In this document: piece by piece, positions 42,032 to 51,873 of the stretch | Numbering within the stretch: the stretch's first letter is position 1 | Layout: every line of letters begins with the position of its first letter | Assembly (NCBI RefSeq): GCF_022808175.1 | Contig: NZ_JALGBX010000019.1 | Coordinates: forward strand, 1-64,000 | Direction: 5' to 3' | Source: Streptomyces sp. AP-93 | GTDB lineage: Bacteria; Actinomycetota; Actinomycetes; Streptomycetales; Streptomycetaceae | DNA length: 64,000 bases | The notes under the pieces: generated by a model | What the model was told of the DNA's origin: nothing | Seen by the model: only the letters and a program-made list of their open reading frames with translations | Databases searched by the model: none | Program-made: the position numbers and the translations under genes

Positions 42032-42876
42032 CTACAGCGCGCGGCGCGCGGCGGCGATGCTCCGGGGATCCCACCCCGGGCGGGGTACGGATTCCAGGAG
42101 CAGGCGCGTATAGGGGTGTTGGGGGTCGGCGAGCACCTGCTGCGTCGGGCCCGACTCGACGATCCGGCCGCTCCGCATGACGATCACGTCATCGGTCACG
42201 CAGCGCACGACGCCGAGGTCATGGGTGATGAACAGGTAGCCGATGCCGGTCTGTTCGCGGATGTCGAAGAGCAGGTTCAGGATCTGCGCCTGCACCGAGA
42301 CGTCCAGGGCGGCCACCGCCTCGTCGAGGACGAGGACGGCCGGCTCGACCGCCAGCGCGCGGGCGATCGCGACGCGCTGGCGCTGTCCTCCCGACAGCTG
42401 CCGGGGCAGCGCGTCCGCCTCGCGGGAGCCGAGGCCGACCTGCTCGAGCAGTTCGGTGATCCGGTGCGCGTGGTCCGTGCCGGGGAAGTGCAGGGCGAGG
42501 GTCTCCCGCAGGGCCGCGCCCACGGTGGTGCGCGGGTCTAGGGACAAGAAGGGGTCCTGGAAGACCATCTGGATCTCACGGGCCCGTGCGAGGCGGCGCG
42601 CCTTGCCGCGCGCGTGCTCGCCCCGGTCGCGGCCGTGGATCAGCACCCGGCCCTCGTCCGCGTGCTCCAGACCCACCACGATGCGGGCCGTGGTCGTCTT
42701 GCCGGAGCCGGACTCGCCGACGATGCCCAGGGAGCCGCCCTCGGCCAGCCGGAACGACACGTCGTCCACGGCCCGGACGCTCCCGTAGGTCCGGTGCAGG
42801 CCCAGGACCTCCAGGACGGTCTTCGCCGTGCCGGGCGCGCCCGTTGGGGTGTCGGCGCTCGTGCCAGTAGCGGTTG

Positions 42877-42880
<4 letters not shown>
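42032..42880 (-). CDS. Oligopeptide-type ABC transporter ATPase (DppF/OppF-like)
   Basis: A 282-residue ATPase: Walker A GESGSGKTT, MVFQDPFLSLDPRTTV Q-loop, LSGGQRQRVAIARAL signature, VLDEAVAALDVSVQAQILNLL Walker B, and FITHDLGVVRCV. C-terminal HPYTRLLLESVP is typical of the Opp/Dpp group. The Walker B loop has DEAVAALD rather than the more usual DEPTSALD. Its ATG overlaps the upstream ATPase stop (ATGA). Confidence 0.92.
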
Positions 42881-43910
<1,030 letters not shown>

Positions 43911-43914
<4 letters not shown>

Positions 43915-44765
43915 CGGGACCTCCTGGCTACCTTGTCGGCCCAGGCCTCGCCGACGACGTTGAAGGCGACCACGGTCAGCACGATGGCCGCGCACGGCAC
44001 GATCGCGGAGAGTGGGTAGCCCGCCTGGATGGCGGCGTTGCCGTCGAAGACCATGCGGCCCCAGTCGGGGGTCAGGGCCGGTACGCCCAGCCCGAGGAAG
44101 GCGAGGCCGGCCAGGTCGATCAGGGCGTAGCCGAAGTTGATCGCGGACTGCGCGAGGACGACCGGCATGACGGAGGGGACCACGTGGCGCAGGCAGATCT
44201 GCGCCCCCGAGTGTCCTTGCACGCGGTACGCCTCCACGTACGGCCGGGCGCGCTCGGCGAGCACGAGGGAGCGGGTCAGCCGGCTGACGTAGGGCAGGTA
44301 GGCGATGGCCAGGGCGATGACGGGGGCGAGCAGGCCCTCGCCGTAGACCGAGACGATCAGGATGGCCAGCAGCATGCCGGGGAAGGCGAAGACCAGCTCG
44401 GTGCTGCGGGAGAGCACCGAGTCGAGCCAGCCGCCCCGCCAGGCGGCGGCGGTGCCGATCGCCACGCCGGCCACGGTGGAGAAGGTGACCACGCCGAGCG
44501 GGCCGAGGAGCGAGGTACGGGCGCCCAGCACCAGCCGGGAGAAGGTGTCGCGCCCGGAGGCGTCGACGCCGAGGAGGTGATCGGCGGAGGGTCCCGCGAG
44601 GGCGTTGGCCAGGTCGACCGCGTTGGGATCGTAGGGCGCGATCCAGGGGGCGAACAGCGCGACGAGGACGACGAGGGCGACGAAGCCCGTACAGAACAGG
44701 GACAGGGGGGCGCGGGAGGTCCGGAGCCGGGCGAGGCCCGGCCGGCGCACCAGGACGGAGCTCAC
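43911..44765 (-). CDS. Oligopeptide-type ABC transporter permease (DppC-like)
   Basis: A 284-residue membrane protein: N-terminal helix SLFCTGFVALVVLVALFAPWIAPYDP, HLLGVDASGRDTFSRLVLGARTSL, five more helices, and the EAA-type loop EAYRVQGHSGAQICLRHVVPSV. This is the DppC/OppC pattern. The GTG at 44765 overlaps the stop of the upstream permease (GTGA), so the genes are coupled. Confidence 0.93.
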
Positions 44766-45721
44766 GAGGCCTTCTTCGCGGGGCCGAGGGTGACCCGGGG
44801 ATCGACCAGCGGATGGAGCAGGTCGACGACGAGGTTCACCGTCATGAACAGCGCGACCATGATGAGGGAGATGGCCTGCACGGTGGGGAAATCCTTGGTG
44901 GTGGTGGAGAGTTCGAGGAGCTGGCCGATGCCGCCCACGCTGAATGCGGACTCCACCAGGACGGTGCAGACCAGCAGGGTGGAGACGATGAGCCCGCCGG
45001 TGGTGAGCACGGTGCCCAGGGCGTTGCGGAAGACGTGCCGCCGGATGACCTGGCTCGCGCAGACGCCCCGGCTGCGGGCGACCGTGACGTGCTCCTGGCC
45101 GAGGACTTCGAGCATCGCGGCCCGGGTGACCCGGGCGAGCATGCCGATCAGGTAGAGCGCCAGGGCGACGGCGGGCAGGGTCAGGTGCCAGAGCATCCCC
45201 CCGAACCCGTCGCCGGCCCCGCCGGTGGGGAACCAGCCCAGCTTCACCGCGAACAGGCCCTGCAGCAGGACCGCCGCGACGAACGACGGGGTGCCGATGG
45301 CGACGGTGGTCGTCACCAGGATCGCGGAGTCCGCGGCCCCGCCGCGGACGGCGCCGATCCAGCCCAGGAGCAGCCCGAACACGAGGACCAGTACGAGCGC
45401 CATCGAGATCAGCATCAGGGTGTTGGGCAGCCGGTCCGCGAGGAGCCGCGACACGTCGGTGCGGTACGTGATCGAGCGGCCGAAGTCCCCTTGCAGCACC
45501 TGGCCGAGCCAGCTCAGGTACCGCACCGCGAAGGGGTCGTCCAGGTGGTAGTGCTCGTTGATCGCCTGCAGTGCCTCCGGGGAGGCCGAGCGGCCGCCCA
45601 GGAGGAAGCTCGCCGGATTGCCCGGAGCCAGGTACAGCGCGCCGAAGATCACGAAGGAGGCGCCGAGCAGGGTGGCGGCCATTTCGGTCAGCCGCCGTAC
45701 GGCGAAGCGCAGGAAACTCAT
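44762..45721 (-). CDS. Oligopeptide-type ABC transporter permease (DppB-like)
   Basis: A 319-residue membrane protein: FLRFAVRRLTEMAATLLGASFVIFGALYLAPGNPA, then LDDPFAVRYLSWLGQVLQGDFGRSITYR and the EAA loop VARSRGVCASQVIRRHVFRNAL, standard DppB/OppB features with six helices. Coupled by ATGA to the binding-protein gene upstream. Confidence 0.93.
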   Translation of the reverse strand: MSFLRFAVRRLTEMAATLLGASFVIFGALYLAPGNPASFLLGGRSASPEALQAINEHYHLDDPFAVRYLSWLGQVLQGDFGRSITYRTDVSRLLADRLPNTLMLISMALVLVLVFGLLLGWIGAVRGGAADSAILVTTTVAIGTPSFVAAVLLQGLFAVKLGWFPTGGAGDGFGGMLWHLTLPAVALALYLIGMLARVTRAAMLEVLGQEHVTVARSRGVCASQVIRRHVFRNALGTVLTTGGLIVSTLLVCTVLVESAFSVGGIGQLLELSTTTKDFPTVQAISLIMVALFMTVNLVVDLLHPLVDPRVTLGPAKKAS

Positions 45722-47442
45722 CGCGCGGCCGCCCCGACGCCGGCGGCCCACGGGGAGTAGAGGTAGGAGATGGTGGTCGGGGCGCCGGTGATCCGCTTGT
45801 TCAGGAAGACGGCGGTCGGCCACTCGGCGACCGGGATCCACAGGACCTGGTCGGAGGCCTTCTTCTGGAGTTCGGCGGCGGCCGAGAAGCGCTTGGCCGG
45901 GTCGTACGAGGACCGGGCCTTGTCGGTCAGCGCGTCGTAGGACTCGTCGCTGTAGCCGGCGTAGTTCTGGTAGGCCCCGGTCTGGAAGTTGCTCAGCATG
46001 TCCATCGGGTCGGTGATGGAGTCGTAGTACGTCTCCGGGAACATGTCGATGCCCTCGCGCGCGGCGGGGTCGGTGAACAGCGAGGTGAACGCGTTGGGGG
46101 CGATGGTCTTCAGCTGGATCTTCAGGCCGATCTTGGTGCCGGCGTCCTGGATCGCGGTGGCCAGCACCGAGACGTCCTGGCCGATCGAGCTGGTGGCCAC
46201 GGTCAGCGTCTTGCCGGTGGCGCCGGCCTCCTCGATCATCCGCTTGGCCGCCTCGACGTTCTGGTCGGGGGAGGGCAGGGTGTCGAAGGCGGACGCGCGG
46301 ATGGCGGCGGGGGCGCCGGCCCAGACCGCCTTGGTGGTGAGCGAGCTGGTGACGGTGCCCGCGCCTCCCAGGCCCGCCTTGACGAAGCCGCGGCGGTCCA
46401 GGGCCAGGGACAGGGCCCGGCGGACGCGGACGTCGCCGAGCGCGCCCTTCATGCTCGTCACGTTGACGTTGACGGTGCTCAGGCCCTCGCCGAAGTAGAG
46501 GGTGCCGGCGCCGCTCGCGCGCAGCCGGTCGTAGCTCTCGGTGGGGATCAGGTAACCGCCGTCGGCCCCGCCGGTCAGCAGGGCGTTCGTACGGGCGTTG
46601 GGGTCGGTGAGGAAGGTGAAGACGGCCTTCGCGGACTTGGCCTTGGTGCCCCAGTAGCCGTCGAAGCGCTGGAGCTCGATCGACTGGCCCTTGTTCCAGG
46701 TGCCCAGCTTGAAGGGGCCGGTGCAGTCCAGGCTGCCGGCGGTGCCGTAGTCCTCGCCCGCCTTCTCCACCCCGGCCTTGGAGGCCACGACGCCTGCGGC
46801 GGTCGCCATGTACTGGGGGAACTGCGAGTCGGGCTGCTTCAGCTTGACCGTCACCTGGAGCGGTCCGGTCTTGGTGATGGCCTCGACGTTGGAGAAGTTG
46901 CTGTTCCAGGCGGCCCCGTTCTCCGGGTCCATCTGACGGCCCAGGCTGTAGACCACGTCGTCGGCGGTCATCACGCCGCCGTCGTGGAAGCGCACGCCCG
47001 CGCGCAGGTCGTAGACCCAGGTCAGGTCATTGGGGTTGGTGGCCTTCTCGGCCAGCCCCGGAGCCATGGTGAGCTGCGGGGTCCACCGCATCAGGCTTTC
47101 GCAGACGTTCGACAGGATCGTGTTCGCCGGGTAGTCGAAGGCCGAGATGTAGTCCAGCGTCGGCGGTTCCGCGTACACGGCCCAGGTGAACGAGTCGAGC
47201 TCACCCGCGGCGGCGGGGGTGCCGGCGGACAGCTTGAAGGCCGCGTCCTTCCCGTCGCCCTTGGGCGGGCCGGAACAGGCGGTGACCAGGCTGAGGGCGG
47301 CCAGTGCGGCGACGGGCAGCGCGTACCGGCGGGAGGCGGAGGCGGAGGCGCGAGCGGGGGCGGGGGCGCCGGCGGCGGCGTGGCCGGTGGAGGCGCTGCC
47401 GGAGGACCTGGCGGCTCTGGACCAGGGAAGGGATCTGGGCAT
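45718..47442 (-). CDS. Extracellular solute-binding lipoprotein, family 5
   Basis: A 574-residue lipoprotein. A long Arg/Ser/Ala-rich n-region of about 40 residues leads to the hydrophobic core LPVAALAALSLVTAC, lipidated at Cys56. The mature domain is SBP_bac_5: WAVYAEPPTLDYISAFDYPA, LMRWTPQLTMAPGLAEKATNPNDLTWVYDLRAGVRFHDG and ADDVVYSLGRQMDPENGAAW. The family binds peptides, nickel chelates, opines or other cationic compounds. I prefer ATG 47442 over 47460 because GAGAGAG lies eight bases before it. Encoded between two deiminases, the ligand is plausibly a guanidino or ureido compound; this is inference. Confidence 0.92.
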   Translation of the reverse strand: MPRSLPWSRAARSSGSASTGHAAAGAPAPARASASASRRYALPVAALAALSLVTACSGPPKGDGKDAAFKLSAGTPAAAGELDSFTWAVYAEPPTLDYISAFDYPANTILSNVCESLMRWTPQLTMAPGLAEKATNPNDLTWVYDLRAGVRFHDGGVMTADDVVYSLGRQMDPENGAAWNSNFSNVEAITKTGPLQVTVKLKQPDSQFPQYMATAAGVVASKAGVEKAGEDYGTAGSLDCTGPFKLGTWNKGQSIELQRFDGYWGTKAKSAKAVFTFLTDPNARTNALLTGGADGGYLIPTESYDRLRASGAGTLYFGEGLSTVNVNVTSMKGALGDVRVRRALSLALDRRGFVKAGLGGAGTVTSSLTTKAVWAGAPAAIRASAFDTLPSPDQNVEAAKRMIEEAGATGKTLTVATSSIGQDVSVLATAIQDAGTKIGLKIQLKTIAPNAFTSLFTDPAAREGIDMFPETYYDSITDPMDMLSNFQTGAYQNYAGYSDESYDALTDKARSSYDPAKRFSAAAELQKKASDQVLWIPVAEWPTAVFLNKRITGAPTTISYLYSPWAAGVGAAAR

Positions 47443-47556
47443 CGGTGCTCTCTCTTCCATGCGGGACGGGGAGGTACGGGCAGGCGGCGAGCGGGTCGAG
47501 GAGGGGGAGGCTCGGGGCGGGCCGCCGGCCCGGGCACGGCGAAGGGGGCGAGCCGG

Positions 47557-48585
47557 TCAGGCGGTGCGGCCGGCCGCGGGGATCCGGGCCGCGGGGATCT
47601 GCTGGGTGATGCAGTGCACGCCGCCACCGCCGTACGCGATCACGCGCGAGCGGACTCCGACGACCTTGCGGCCGGGCAGCGCGGACGCGATGACGGCGAG
47701 CGCGCCCTCGTCCTCGGAGGTGCCGGCGATCGGGACGACGACCCCGCCGTTGGCGATGTAGAAGTTCAGGTAGCCGACCTCGGTCTCCTTGCCGTCGACC
47801 TCGACGAGGTTGCTCTGCGGCAGGTCGATGATCGTGAAGGGGCGGCCGGCGGCGTCCGTGGACCCCTCCAGGACGGCGCGGTTGACGCGCATGCGCTCGT
47901 AGTCGGGGTGGGCCGGGTCGCTCGGGAGCTGGACGACGACGGTGGCGGGGGCGACGAAGGCGCAGACGCCGTCCACGTGCCCGTCGGTCTCGGTGTCCAG
48001 CAGACCGCCGTACGGGAGCCAGATCACCTTGGTGACACCGAGGCGGGCGATCAGCTCGGCCTCGATCTCCTCCTTGGTCATGTCCGGGTTGCGGTTCGGG
48101 TGCAGCAGGCACTGCTCGGTCGTGATCAGCGTGCCCTCGCCGTCGACCGTGATCGCGCCGCCTTCGAGGATCATCCGGGAGTCGACGCGGTCCACGTTCA
48201 GGTGCGCCAGCAGGGCCGCGGCGATCTTGTCGTCGGTGTCGTAAGGGAAGTGCTTGCCGCCCCAGGCGTTGAAGCGGAAGTCCACGCCCGCCCGGCTGCC
48301 GTCCTGCCCGAGCACGAAGATCGGCCCGGAATCCCGGAACCAGGAGTCGTCCAGCGGGAGCTCGATCACCTCGACGCCCTCACCGCACAGGCTGCGGGCC
48401 TCGTCGCCGCTGCCGGGCAGCGCGACCATGATGACCGGCTCGAAGGCGGAGATCGCGGCGGCGACATGGGCGTACTCGACCTTGACCTCGTCGAAGACGT
48501 CGCCCCACAGCTCCTGCCGGGTCGGCCACGCCATCAGGCAGCCCTCGTGGTCGGTCCACTCGGCCGGCATGCGGAAAGTCGTCAT
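47557..48585 (-). CDS. aguA: Agmatine deiminase
   Basis: A 342-residue cytosolic deiminase hydrolysing agmatine to N-carbamoylputrescine and ammonia. It begins TTFRMPAEWTDHEGCLMAWP as agmatine deiminases do. Catalytic motifs: SWFRDSGPIFVL, ILEGGAITVDGEGTLITTEQCLLHPNRNP, DTETDGHVDGVCAFV and GGGGVHCITQQIP with nucleophile Cys325. It is the first gene of the operon with the ABC importer. Upstream are a TTGACT/GAGGAT promoter and two copies of a palindrome shared with the urease-side operon. AGGAG lies seven bases before the ATG. Confidence 0.93.
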   Translation of the reverse strand: MTTFRMPAEWTDHEGCLMAWPTRQELWGDVFDEVKVEYAHVAAAISAFEPVIMVALPGSGDEARSLCGEGVEVIELPLDDSWFRDSGPIFVLGQDGSRAGVDFRFNAWGGKHFPYDTDDKIAAALLAHLNVDRVDSRMILEGGAITVDGEGTLITTEQCLLHPNRNPDMTKEEIEAELIARLGVTKVIWLPYGGLLDTETDGHVDGVCAFVAPATVVVQLPSDPAHPDYERMRVNRAVLEGSTDAAGRPFTIIDLPQSNLVEVDGKETEVGYLNFYIANGGVVVPIAGTSEDEGALAVIASALPGRKVVGVRSRVIAYGGGGVHCITQQIPAARIPAAGRTA

Positions 48586-48598
48586 GATCCACTCCTGT

Positions 48599-48663
48599 TT
48601 GAAAATTCAGTCAGTGTTCGCAAGGGGTGTCCGCATCCTCCACCGAACTGAAAATTCAGTCAA
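48599..48663 (-). promoter_or_regulatory. aguA promoter with two TetR-type operators
   Basis: On the minus strand -35 TTGACT (48663-48658), 17-base spacer, -10 GAGGAT (48640-48635). ACTGAAAATTCAGT (48647-48660) overlaps the -35 and spacer, and a second, partial copy TGAAAATTCAGTCA lies at 48600-48613 in the leader. The same site overlaps the -35 of the other deiminase operon at 53941. Confidence 0.75.
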
Positions 48664-48828
48664 TGGTTCTGGCCAAGCTGATGCGGAATCGGTTACACCG
48701 CGTATCGGACGCGCTGTGGAAGGGGCCCTGAATCGGCATGATCACGGCTTTACCGCCGGAAACAGGTTCCTGATGTCACGGTCAGGAAAAGCCCCAGGTG
48801 ACGGAGTCGACGGGTAGAGTGACCCTTC

Positions 48829-49401
48829 GTGTCAGACCGTCGAACGGAAATACTCAGAGCCGCCACGCGAGTGATCGCGCGACGCGGCGTGCGCGGGCTC
48901 CGCGTGGGGGAGCTAGCAGCCGAAGCGGGCGTGTCCACCTCGCTGATCTACTACCACTTCACCGACCGCGCCGGCATCCTGCGCCGCACGCTGGAGTTCA
49001 TCAGCGACCGCGCCGATCGCTACACGGCCGAACGCGAGGACGGCTCGGACGAACCGGAGAGCCCCCGCGACGAGCTGAAGCGGACCCTGCTCCTCGAACT
49101 CCAGGAAACCCCGGAGGTGCGGGAGAACAGCACCGCCTGGGGTGAGCTGAGAGCCAGCGCCGTATTCGATCCCGACCTGCGCGAGGACGTGGCCAAGGCC
49201 ACGCACAGCTGGGTCCACGAGATCTCCTACCTGCTCGCCCAGGCCCGCCCCACCGGCACGGCCCCCGAGCACGCGGCCGCCGCCGAACGCCTGACGGCCC
49301 TCCTCGAAGGCCTCAGCGTCCGGTGGCTGAGCGGCTCGCTGCCCCTGGATCACGCACGCCGGCTCCTCGCCGACGCGATCGACGGGGAACTGTCCGCCTG
49401 A
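48829..49401 (+). CDS. TetR-family regulator, divergent from aguA
   Basis: A 190-residue regulator: HTH RTEILRAATRVIARRGVRGL, RVGELAAEAGVSTSLIYYHF, then a ligand domain (RENSTAWGELRASAVFDPDLREDVAKAT). It is a close paralogue of the TetR at 54017-54601, sharing IARRGVRGLRV, LIYYHF.DRAGILR and STAWGELRASAVFDPDLRED. The GTG start is at 48829. Placed divergently from aguA with palindromes between, it is the likely repressor of that operon and probably also reads the site at 53928. Ligand not known; agmatine or its product is an obvious candidate. Confidence 0.9.
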   Translation: MSDRRTEILRAATRVIARRGVRGLRVGELAAEAGVSTSLIYYHFTDRAGILRRTLEFISDRADRYTAEREDGSDEPESPRDELKRTLLLELQETPEVRENSTAWGELRASAVFDPDLREDVAKATHSWVHEISYLLAQARPTGTAPEHAAAAERLTALLEGLSVRWLSGSLPLDHARRLLADAIDGELSA

Positions 49402-49410
49402 GTCGTGGTG

Positions 49411-49484
49411 GGTCATGGACCGGTGGCCGTCCGGGCTTCCGGTCACGGACCGGCGGCCGTCTAGGCTTCCGATCATGGATCGGG
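49411..49484 (+). repeat. 2.5 copies of a 30-bp tandem repeat
   Basis: Units at 49411-49440 and 49441-49470 share GGTCAyGGACCGGyGGCCGT and end GGCTTCC; a third partial unit (GATCATGGATCGGG) begins at 49471 and contains the start codon of the next gene. The duplication thus includes copies of the start region. Confidence 0.8.
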
Positions 49485-50062
49485 AGACGGGCGGCGCGGC
49501 CGCCGGAGCGGTGATCGTGGACGCCCTGGAGCTGGTGTCCGACCCGGAACGGGCGGCCCGGTTCGCCGCGTCGGCGCACCGGATCCTGGCCGAGCTGGTG
49601 GCCGGGGGAGCCGCGCTGGGCTGGGTCGAACCGCCCGCGCCGCACGAGGTGGCGCAGCTGCTCGACGGCGTCGTGGACGCCGTACGGACCGGGGACGCGG
49701 CCCTGCGCGGCGCCTACGTCGGAGACCGGCTCGTCGGGCTCGGATACTGGCAGCGCTACGCCCGCCCGACCCACCGGCCGCACGCGGACCTGGAGAAGGT
49801 CGCGGTCGCCGCCGGGGCCCACGGGCTCGGGCTCGGCCGGGCGCTGACCGCCGCCCTCGTCGAGGACGCCCGCAGGGCCGGGATCGAGGTCCTCACGCTG
49901 GATGCGCGGGGCGACAACACCCGGGCCCTGCGGCTCTACGCCTCGCTGGGCTTCACCGAGTACGGGCGGCTGCCCGGCTTCGTCGCCGTCGGTGAACGCC
50001 GCTACGACAAGGTGTTCTGCATGCTGGACTTCCGTACGCCCGCCCCGGGGGACGCGGTCTAG
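49475..50062 (+). CDS. GNAT-family N-acetyltransferase
   Basis: A 195-residue acetyltransferase. The acetyl-CoA-binding motif A is LEKVAVAAGAHGLGLGRALTAALVEDARRAG, followed by LTLDARGDNTRALRLYASLGFTEYGRLP (motif B). The acceptor is unknown; given the neighbouring agmatine genes a polyamine is possible but unsupported. I chose ATG 49475, inside the third repeat unit; an upstream in-frame ATG at 49415 would add repeat-encoded residues. Confidence 0.85.
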   Translation: MDRETGGAAAGAVIVDALELVSDPERAARFAASAHRILAELVAGGAALGWVEPPAPHEVAQLLDGVVDAVRTGDAALRGAYVGDRLVGLGYWQRYARPTHRPHADLEKVAVAAGAHGLGLGRALTAALVEDARRAGIEVLTLDARGDNTRALRLYASLGFTEYGRLPGFVAVGERRYDKVFCMLDFRTPAPGDAV

Positions 50063-50111
50063 AGAGGGAATCCGAGGGGCGGGCTCAGAGGGAATCCGAG
50101 GGGCCCGGCTC
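50063..50111. repeat. Two ~24-bp tandem repeats between convergent genes
   Basis: AGAGGGAATCCGAGGGGC followed by GGGCTC or CCGGCTC, twice, in the gap between the GNAT gene and the urease alpha gene; the second unit runs into the ureC stop. Confidence 0.75.
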
Positions 50112-51873
50112 AGAGGAAGTAGAGCCGGCCCAGCGAGATGGAGTCGGCCGGCTCGGAGACCAGCGGCTCCCCGTCGAGGGACACCAGGCCCGTGCCGGGA
50201 TGGACGTCCACGCTGCCGGTACGGCTGTTGCGGAGCATGTGCTTCGGCCCGATGCCCCGGGTCCCGCGGACCGCGACCCGGCGGCGCCGGGTGGGCATCA
50301 TGTCGCCGTTCTGGACGGCCGCTTCCGCGACGAACGCCACGGAGATGTCGGCCGCGGTGGCCCCGTACGCGCCGAACTGCGGTCCCAGGACCAGCGGTTC
50401 GCAGCGGTCGGTCGACGCGTTGGGGTCACCGGTGACCCCGTACGCCGGGAAGCCGCCCTTCAGGACCAGCTGCGGCTTGGCGCCGAAGTACTCCGGCCAC
50501 CACATCACCAGGTCCGCGAGCTTGCCGACCTCGATGGAGCCGACCTCGTGCGCGAGGCCGTGGGCGATGGCCGGGTTGATGGTCAGCTTCGCCATGTAGC
50601 GCAGCACGCGCTCGTTGTCGTCGCCGCTCTCCGCCGTGCCGTAGGAGCCCTCGCCGTCCAGAGGGCCGAGCTCGGCCTTCATCTTCCCGGCCATGGCGAA
50701 GGTGCGGCGTACGGTCTCGCCCGCGCGTCCCATGCCCTGCGCGTCGGAAGAGGTGATGCCGATGACCCCCAGGTCGTGCAGGAGGTCCTCGGCGCCCATC
50801 GTGCCGGCGCGGATCCGGTCGCGGGCCATGGCGGCGTCGCCGGGCAGGTCGACCTTCAGGTCGTGAGCCGAGACGATCATGCCGAAGTGTTCGCCCAGCG
50901 CGTCCCGGCCGAAGGGCAGGGTGGGGTTCGTCGAGGAGCCGATGACGTTCTCCACGCCGGCCATCTTCAGGACGTTGGGGACGTGACCGCCGCCGCAGCC
51001 CTCGATGTGGAAGGCGTGGATGGTCCGGCCGTCGAGCACCCGCAAGGTGTCCTCGACGGACAGGCACTCGTTCAACCCGTCCGTGTGCAGGGCGACTTGT
51101 ACGTCGTGCTCCTCGGCGACCCGCAGGGCGGTGTCCAGGGCGCGGGTGTGCGCGCCCATGTCCTCGTGGACCTTGAAGCCCGAGGCGCCGCCCTCGGCGA
51201 GGGCCTCGATCAGGGGGGCCGGGTCCGAGGAGGAACCGCGGGCCAGGAAACCGATGTTGACGGGCCAGGCGTCGAAGGCGTTGAAGGCGTGCTTCAGCGC
51301 CCACGGGGAGTTGACCCCGACCGCCCAGACCGGGCCGAACTCCTGCCCGATGATCGTGGTGACCCCGGACGCCAGGGAAGCCTCCATGATCCGCGGGGAG
51401 AGCAGGTGGACATGGGTGTCGATGGCGCCGGCCGTGACGATCATGCCTTCGCCGGAGACGATGGTCGTCCCCGTGCCGACCACGACGTCGACACCGTCGA
51501 GGGTGTCGGGGTTGCCGGCCCGGCCTATGGCGTGGATGCGCCCTTCGCGGATGCCGATGCTGGTCTTGCGGATGCCGAGGACGGCGTCGATGACCAGGGC
51601 GTTGCTGATGACGATGTCGCAGGTGTCGCGGACGGCGGCGGCCTTCAGGTGCAGTCCGTCGCGGGCCGTCTTGCCGAAACCGGCCAGGAACTCGTCCCCG
51701 GGCTTCTGGGAGTCGGACTCCACCCGGACGATGAGCCCTGAGTCGCCGAGCCGGATCCGGTCACCCGCCCGGGGGCCGTGGACGGCCATGTAGTCGTGCG
51801 GGTCGATGCTGTCCGCCGGGGCGGCGCCCGGGCGGCCGTGGCAGCCCGCGGAGTCGAAGACGCTGCCGCTCAT
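50110..51873 (-). CDS. ureC: Urease alpha subunit paralogue (divergent UreC)
   Basis: A 587-residue nickel-dependent amidohydrolase. By alignment with Klebsiella UreC the metal ligands are all kept: H154 and H156 (DTHVHLL), K234 (GFKVHED, carbamylated Lys), H263, H289 and D377 (TSSDAQGMGR); H236 and the flap His (H337) are also kept. The flap Cys is Ala336, and the segment that normally reads GGGTGPA-GTxATTCTPG is IIGQEFGPVWAVGVNSP. So the centre is intact but the substrate pocket differs. ATGA overlap with the fused gamma-beta gene. No ureDEFG accessory genes are in the window. A second, specialised urease or a substituted-urea hydrolase. Confidence 0.88.
   Translation of the reverse strand: MSGSVFDSAGCHGRPGAAPADSIDPHDYMAVHGPRAGDRIRLGDSGLIVRVESDSQKPGDEFLAGFGKTARDGLHLKAAAVRDTCDIVISNALVIDAVLGIRKTSIGIREGRIHAIGRAGNPDTLDGVDVVVGTGTTIVSGEGMIVTAGAIDTHVHLLSPRIMEASLASGVTTIIGQEFGPVWAVGVNSPWALKHAFNAFDAWPVNIGFLARGSSSDPAPLIEALAEGGASGFKVHEDMGAHTRALDTALRVAEEHDVQVALHTDGLNECLSVEDTLRVLDGRTIHAFHIEGCGGGHVPNVLKMAGVENVIGSSTNPTLPFGRDALGEHFGMIVSAHDLKVDLPGDAAMARDRIRAGTMGAEDLLHDLGVIGITSSDAQGMGRAGETVRRTFAMAGKMKAELGPLDGEGSYGTAESGDDNERVLRYMAKLTINPAIAHGLAHEVGSIEVGKLADLVMWWPEYFGAKPQLVLKGGFPAYGVTGDPNASTDRCEPLVLGPQFGAYGATAADISVAFVAEAAVQNGDMMPTRRRRVAVRGTRGIGPKHMLRNSRTGSVDVHPGTGLVSLDGEPLVSEPADSISLGRLYFL

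Noticed and set aside
45571..48651. 1026-codon open frame on the plus strand
   Set aside because: It is antisense to the solute-binding protein and agmatine deiminase, which have clear domains; the plus frame is Gly/Arg/Val-rich with no motif. High GC produces such long antisense frames.
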